Below are positions 63,248 through 64,000 of a stretch of DNA of 64,000 nt, piece after piece (position 1 is the stretch's first letter; the number at the start of each line of letters is the position of its first letter). Origin of the DNA: Paenibacillus sp. JJ-100 (GTDB lineage: Bacteria; Bacillota; Bacilli; Paenibacillales; Paenibacillaceae); the NCBI RefSeq assembly GCF_948329825.1, contig NZ_CAOJCM010000002.1, forward strand, positions 682,001-746,000. The letters run 5' to 3'. The notes beneath the pieces are model-generated. The model was given only the letters and a program-made list of their open reading frames with translations, did not search any database and had not been told where the DNA came from. A program made the position numbers and the translations under genes.

Positions 63248-64000
63248 ATGGTTGATGTTACTAAGAAAAAGCCTGAAGAACAGCCTGTCCGCAAACGCAG
63301 CTTTGCCCGCAGACTGGGCAGTTTCGTCAAATGGATGGTAGTGCTTGGAGTAATGGGCATATTGTTCGTAGGCGGAGCTCTCATGGGTTACGTCAGTTCC
63401 ATCGTCAAAGACGAACCTATTCGTTCCAGGGCCCTGATTGAACAAAAAGTCAGCGAAAACTCCATCACAGGCTTTGCTTACTTTTCTGACGGCAGTCCGA
63501 TTGGTCAACTGCGTACAGAAGAAGATCGGCGTCCGGTCACCTTTGACCAGATTCCACAAAAGGTTATTGATGCTGTTATTTCGATTGAAGACAATCATTT
63601 TTACGAACATAAAGGTGTAGACATGAGCGGAACACTCCGCGCGGTAAAACAGAAAGTACTAAATGAATCCGTGCAGACAGGCGGAAGTACACTTACGCAA
63701 CAATTAGCAAGACGTGTCTTTCTGAATCTTGATCGTACGGAAGATCGTAAAGTGAAGGAAATTTTACTATCCCTTCGACTGGAACGTTTTCTAACGAAAG
63801 ACGAGATCATGACTGCCTATCTGAATAAGGTACCTTTCGGCAATGGTTCTAGCGGTTACAATGTTTATGGAATCAAAGCTGCTGCCAAAGGTCTGTTTAA
63901 TATTAATGATCTCGAAAAGCTTAACATTGCTCAAGCAGCCTATCTGGCCGGCTTACCGCAGTTGCCCTCCTCCTACTCCGCCTTTAATGGTAAAGGCGAT
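63248..64000 (+). CDS. Class A penicillin-binding protein, 5' part (runs off the right edge)
   Basis: The first 251 codons of a bifunctional peptidoglycan synthase. A basic cytoplasmic tail (1-27) and a membrane segment (about 28-52) precede the GT51 transglycosylase domain with EDNHFYEHKGVD, which carries the catalytic Glu, then GGSTLTQQLARRVFLN and YLNKVPFGNGSSGYNVYG. The transpeptidase domain lies beyond the window. ATG 63248 follows AAAGGAGGAAG. The fragment resembles PBP1a/1b-type enzymes, but which Bacillus paralogue (PonA or PbpF, for example) it matches cannot be decided from this part. Confidence 0.92.
   Translation, partial: MVDVTKKKPEEQPVRKRSFARRLGSFVKWMVVLGVMGILFVGGALMGYVSSIVKDEPIRSRALIEQKVSENSITGFAYFSDGSPIGQLRTEEDRRPVTFDQIPQKVIDAVISIEDNHFYEHKGVDMSGTLRAVKQKVLNESVQTGGSTLTQQLARRVFLNLDRTEDRKVKEILLSLRLERFLTKDEIMTAYLNKVPFGNGSSGYNVYGIKAAAKGLFNINDLEKLNIAQAAYLAGLPQLPSSYSAFNGKGD

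Noticed and set aside
1..64000. tRNA genes, rRNA genes, CRISPR arrays, IS elements, prophage
   Set aside because: No cloverleaf, spaced direct repeats, transposase or phage structural genes seen anywhere in the window.

Overview
This window looks like a chromosomal segment from a Paenibacillus-type, endospore-forming Bacillota. The evidence is strong Shine-Dalgarno sites, moderate G+C, sporulation genes (spoVM and a spoVIF-like gene), an LytS/LytR pair, RemA and RicF, and the gene order. From about 14.4 to 44.3 kb it closely follows the Bacillus subtilis yloA-yloB-yloC-remA-gmk-rpoZ-coaBC-priA-def-fmt-rsmB-rlmN-prpC-prkC-rsgA-rpe-spoVM-rpmB-yloV-recG block. I saw no tRNA, rRNA, CRISPR array, transposase or prophage. 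Organism and gene names come from recognising the protein families by eye; no database search was run.

Layout. 0-5.3 kb: a minus-strand surface-polysaccharide operon (membrane-anchored glycosidase-like protein, membrane HEAT-repeat protein, family 2 glycosyltransferase, and one gene cut by the window edge) with a long leader. 6.1-7.8 kb: an SOS-type Y-family polymerase and YolD-like pair behind a LexA box. 8.1-13.5 kb: glutaminase, then an OFA-family transporter with an LytS/LytR two-component system, resembling pyruvate-sensing modules. 13.5-14.3 kb: an unexplained structured element and a spoVIF-like gene. 14.4-20.0 kb: recG, degV (FakB-like) and fakA (yloV) on minus, rpmB on plus. 20.4-34.1 kb: spoVM (26 codons), a small membrane protein, rpe, rsgA, prkC, prpC, rlmN, rsmB, fmt, def, priA, coaBC and rpoZ. 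34.3-42.2 kb: gmk, remA, yicC, a yitJ-type methionine/folate gene, dapF and a P-type Ca2+ ATPase. 42.5-44.3 kb: rqcH on plus.

44.5-64 kb is looser: a PHP phosphatase, a LysR regulator, a hypothetical gene, ylbG, ricF (ylbF), a bacterial XPB-type helicase with its partner protein, an M20 amidohydrolase, yugN, an FtsW/RodA-family gene, an Asp23-family gene, a Ca2+/H+ antiporter, ylaN, an HPr-like protein without the usual active-site histidine, an M29 aminopeptidase, a lipoprotein, a GAF-GGDEF cyclase, rpsD, and the 5' end of a class A penicillin-binding protein.

Functional threads: translation and its quality control (rpmB, rpsD, rsgA, rlmN, rsmB, fmt, def, rqcH); Ser/Thr phospho-signalling (prkC/prpC); fatty acid kinase (fakA/degV); DNA repair and restart (recG, priA, Y-family polymerase, XPB); cell envelope (PBP, FtsW-like, polysaccharide operon); and Ca2+ export (ATPase plus antiporter). 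The least explained items are the 13.79-13.94 kb folded element, the XPB pair, the HPr-like protein and the leader of the polysaccharide operon.
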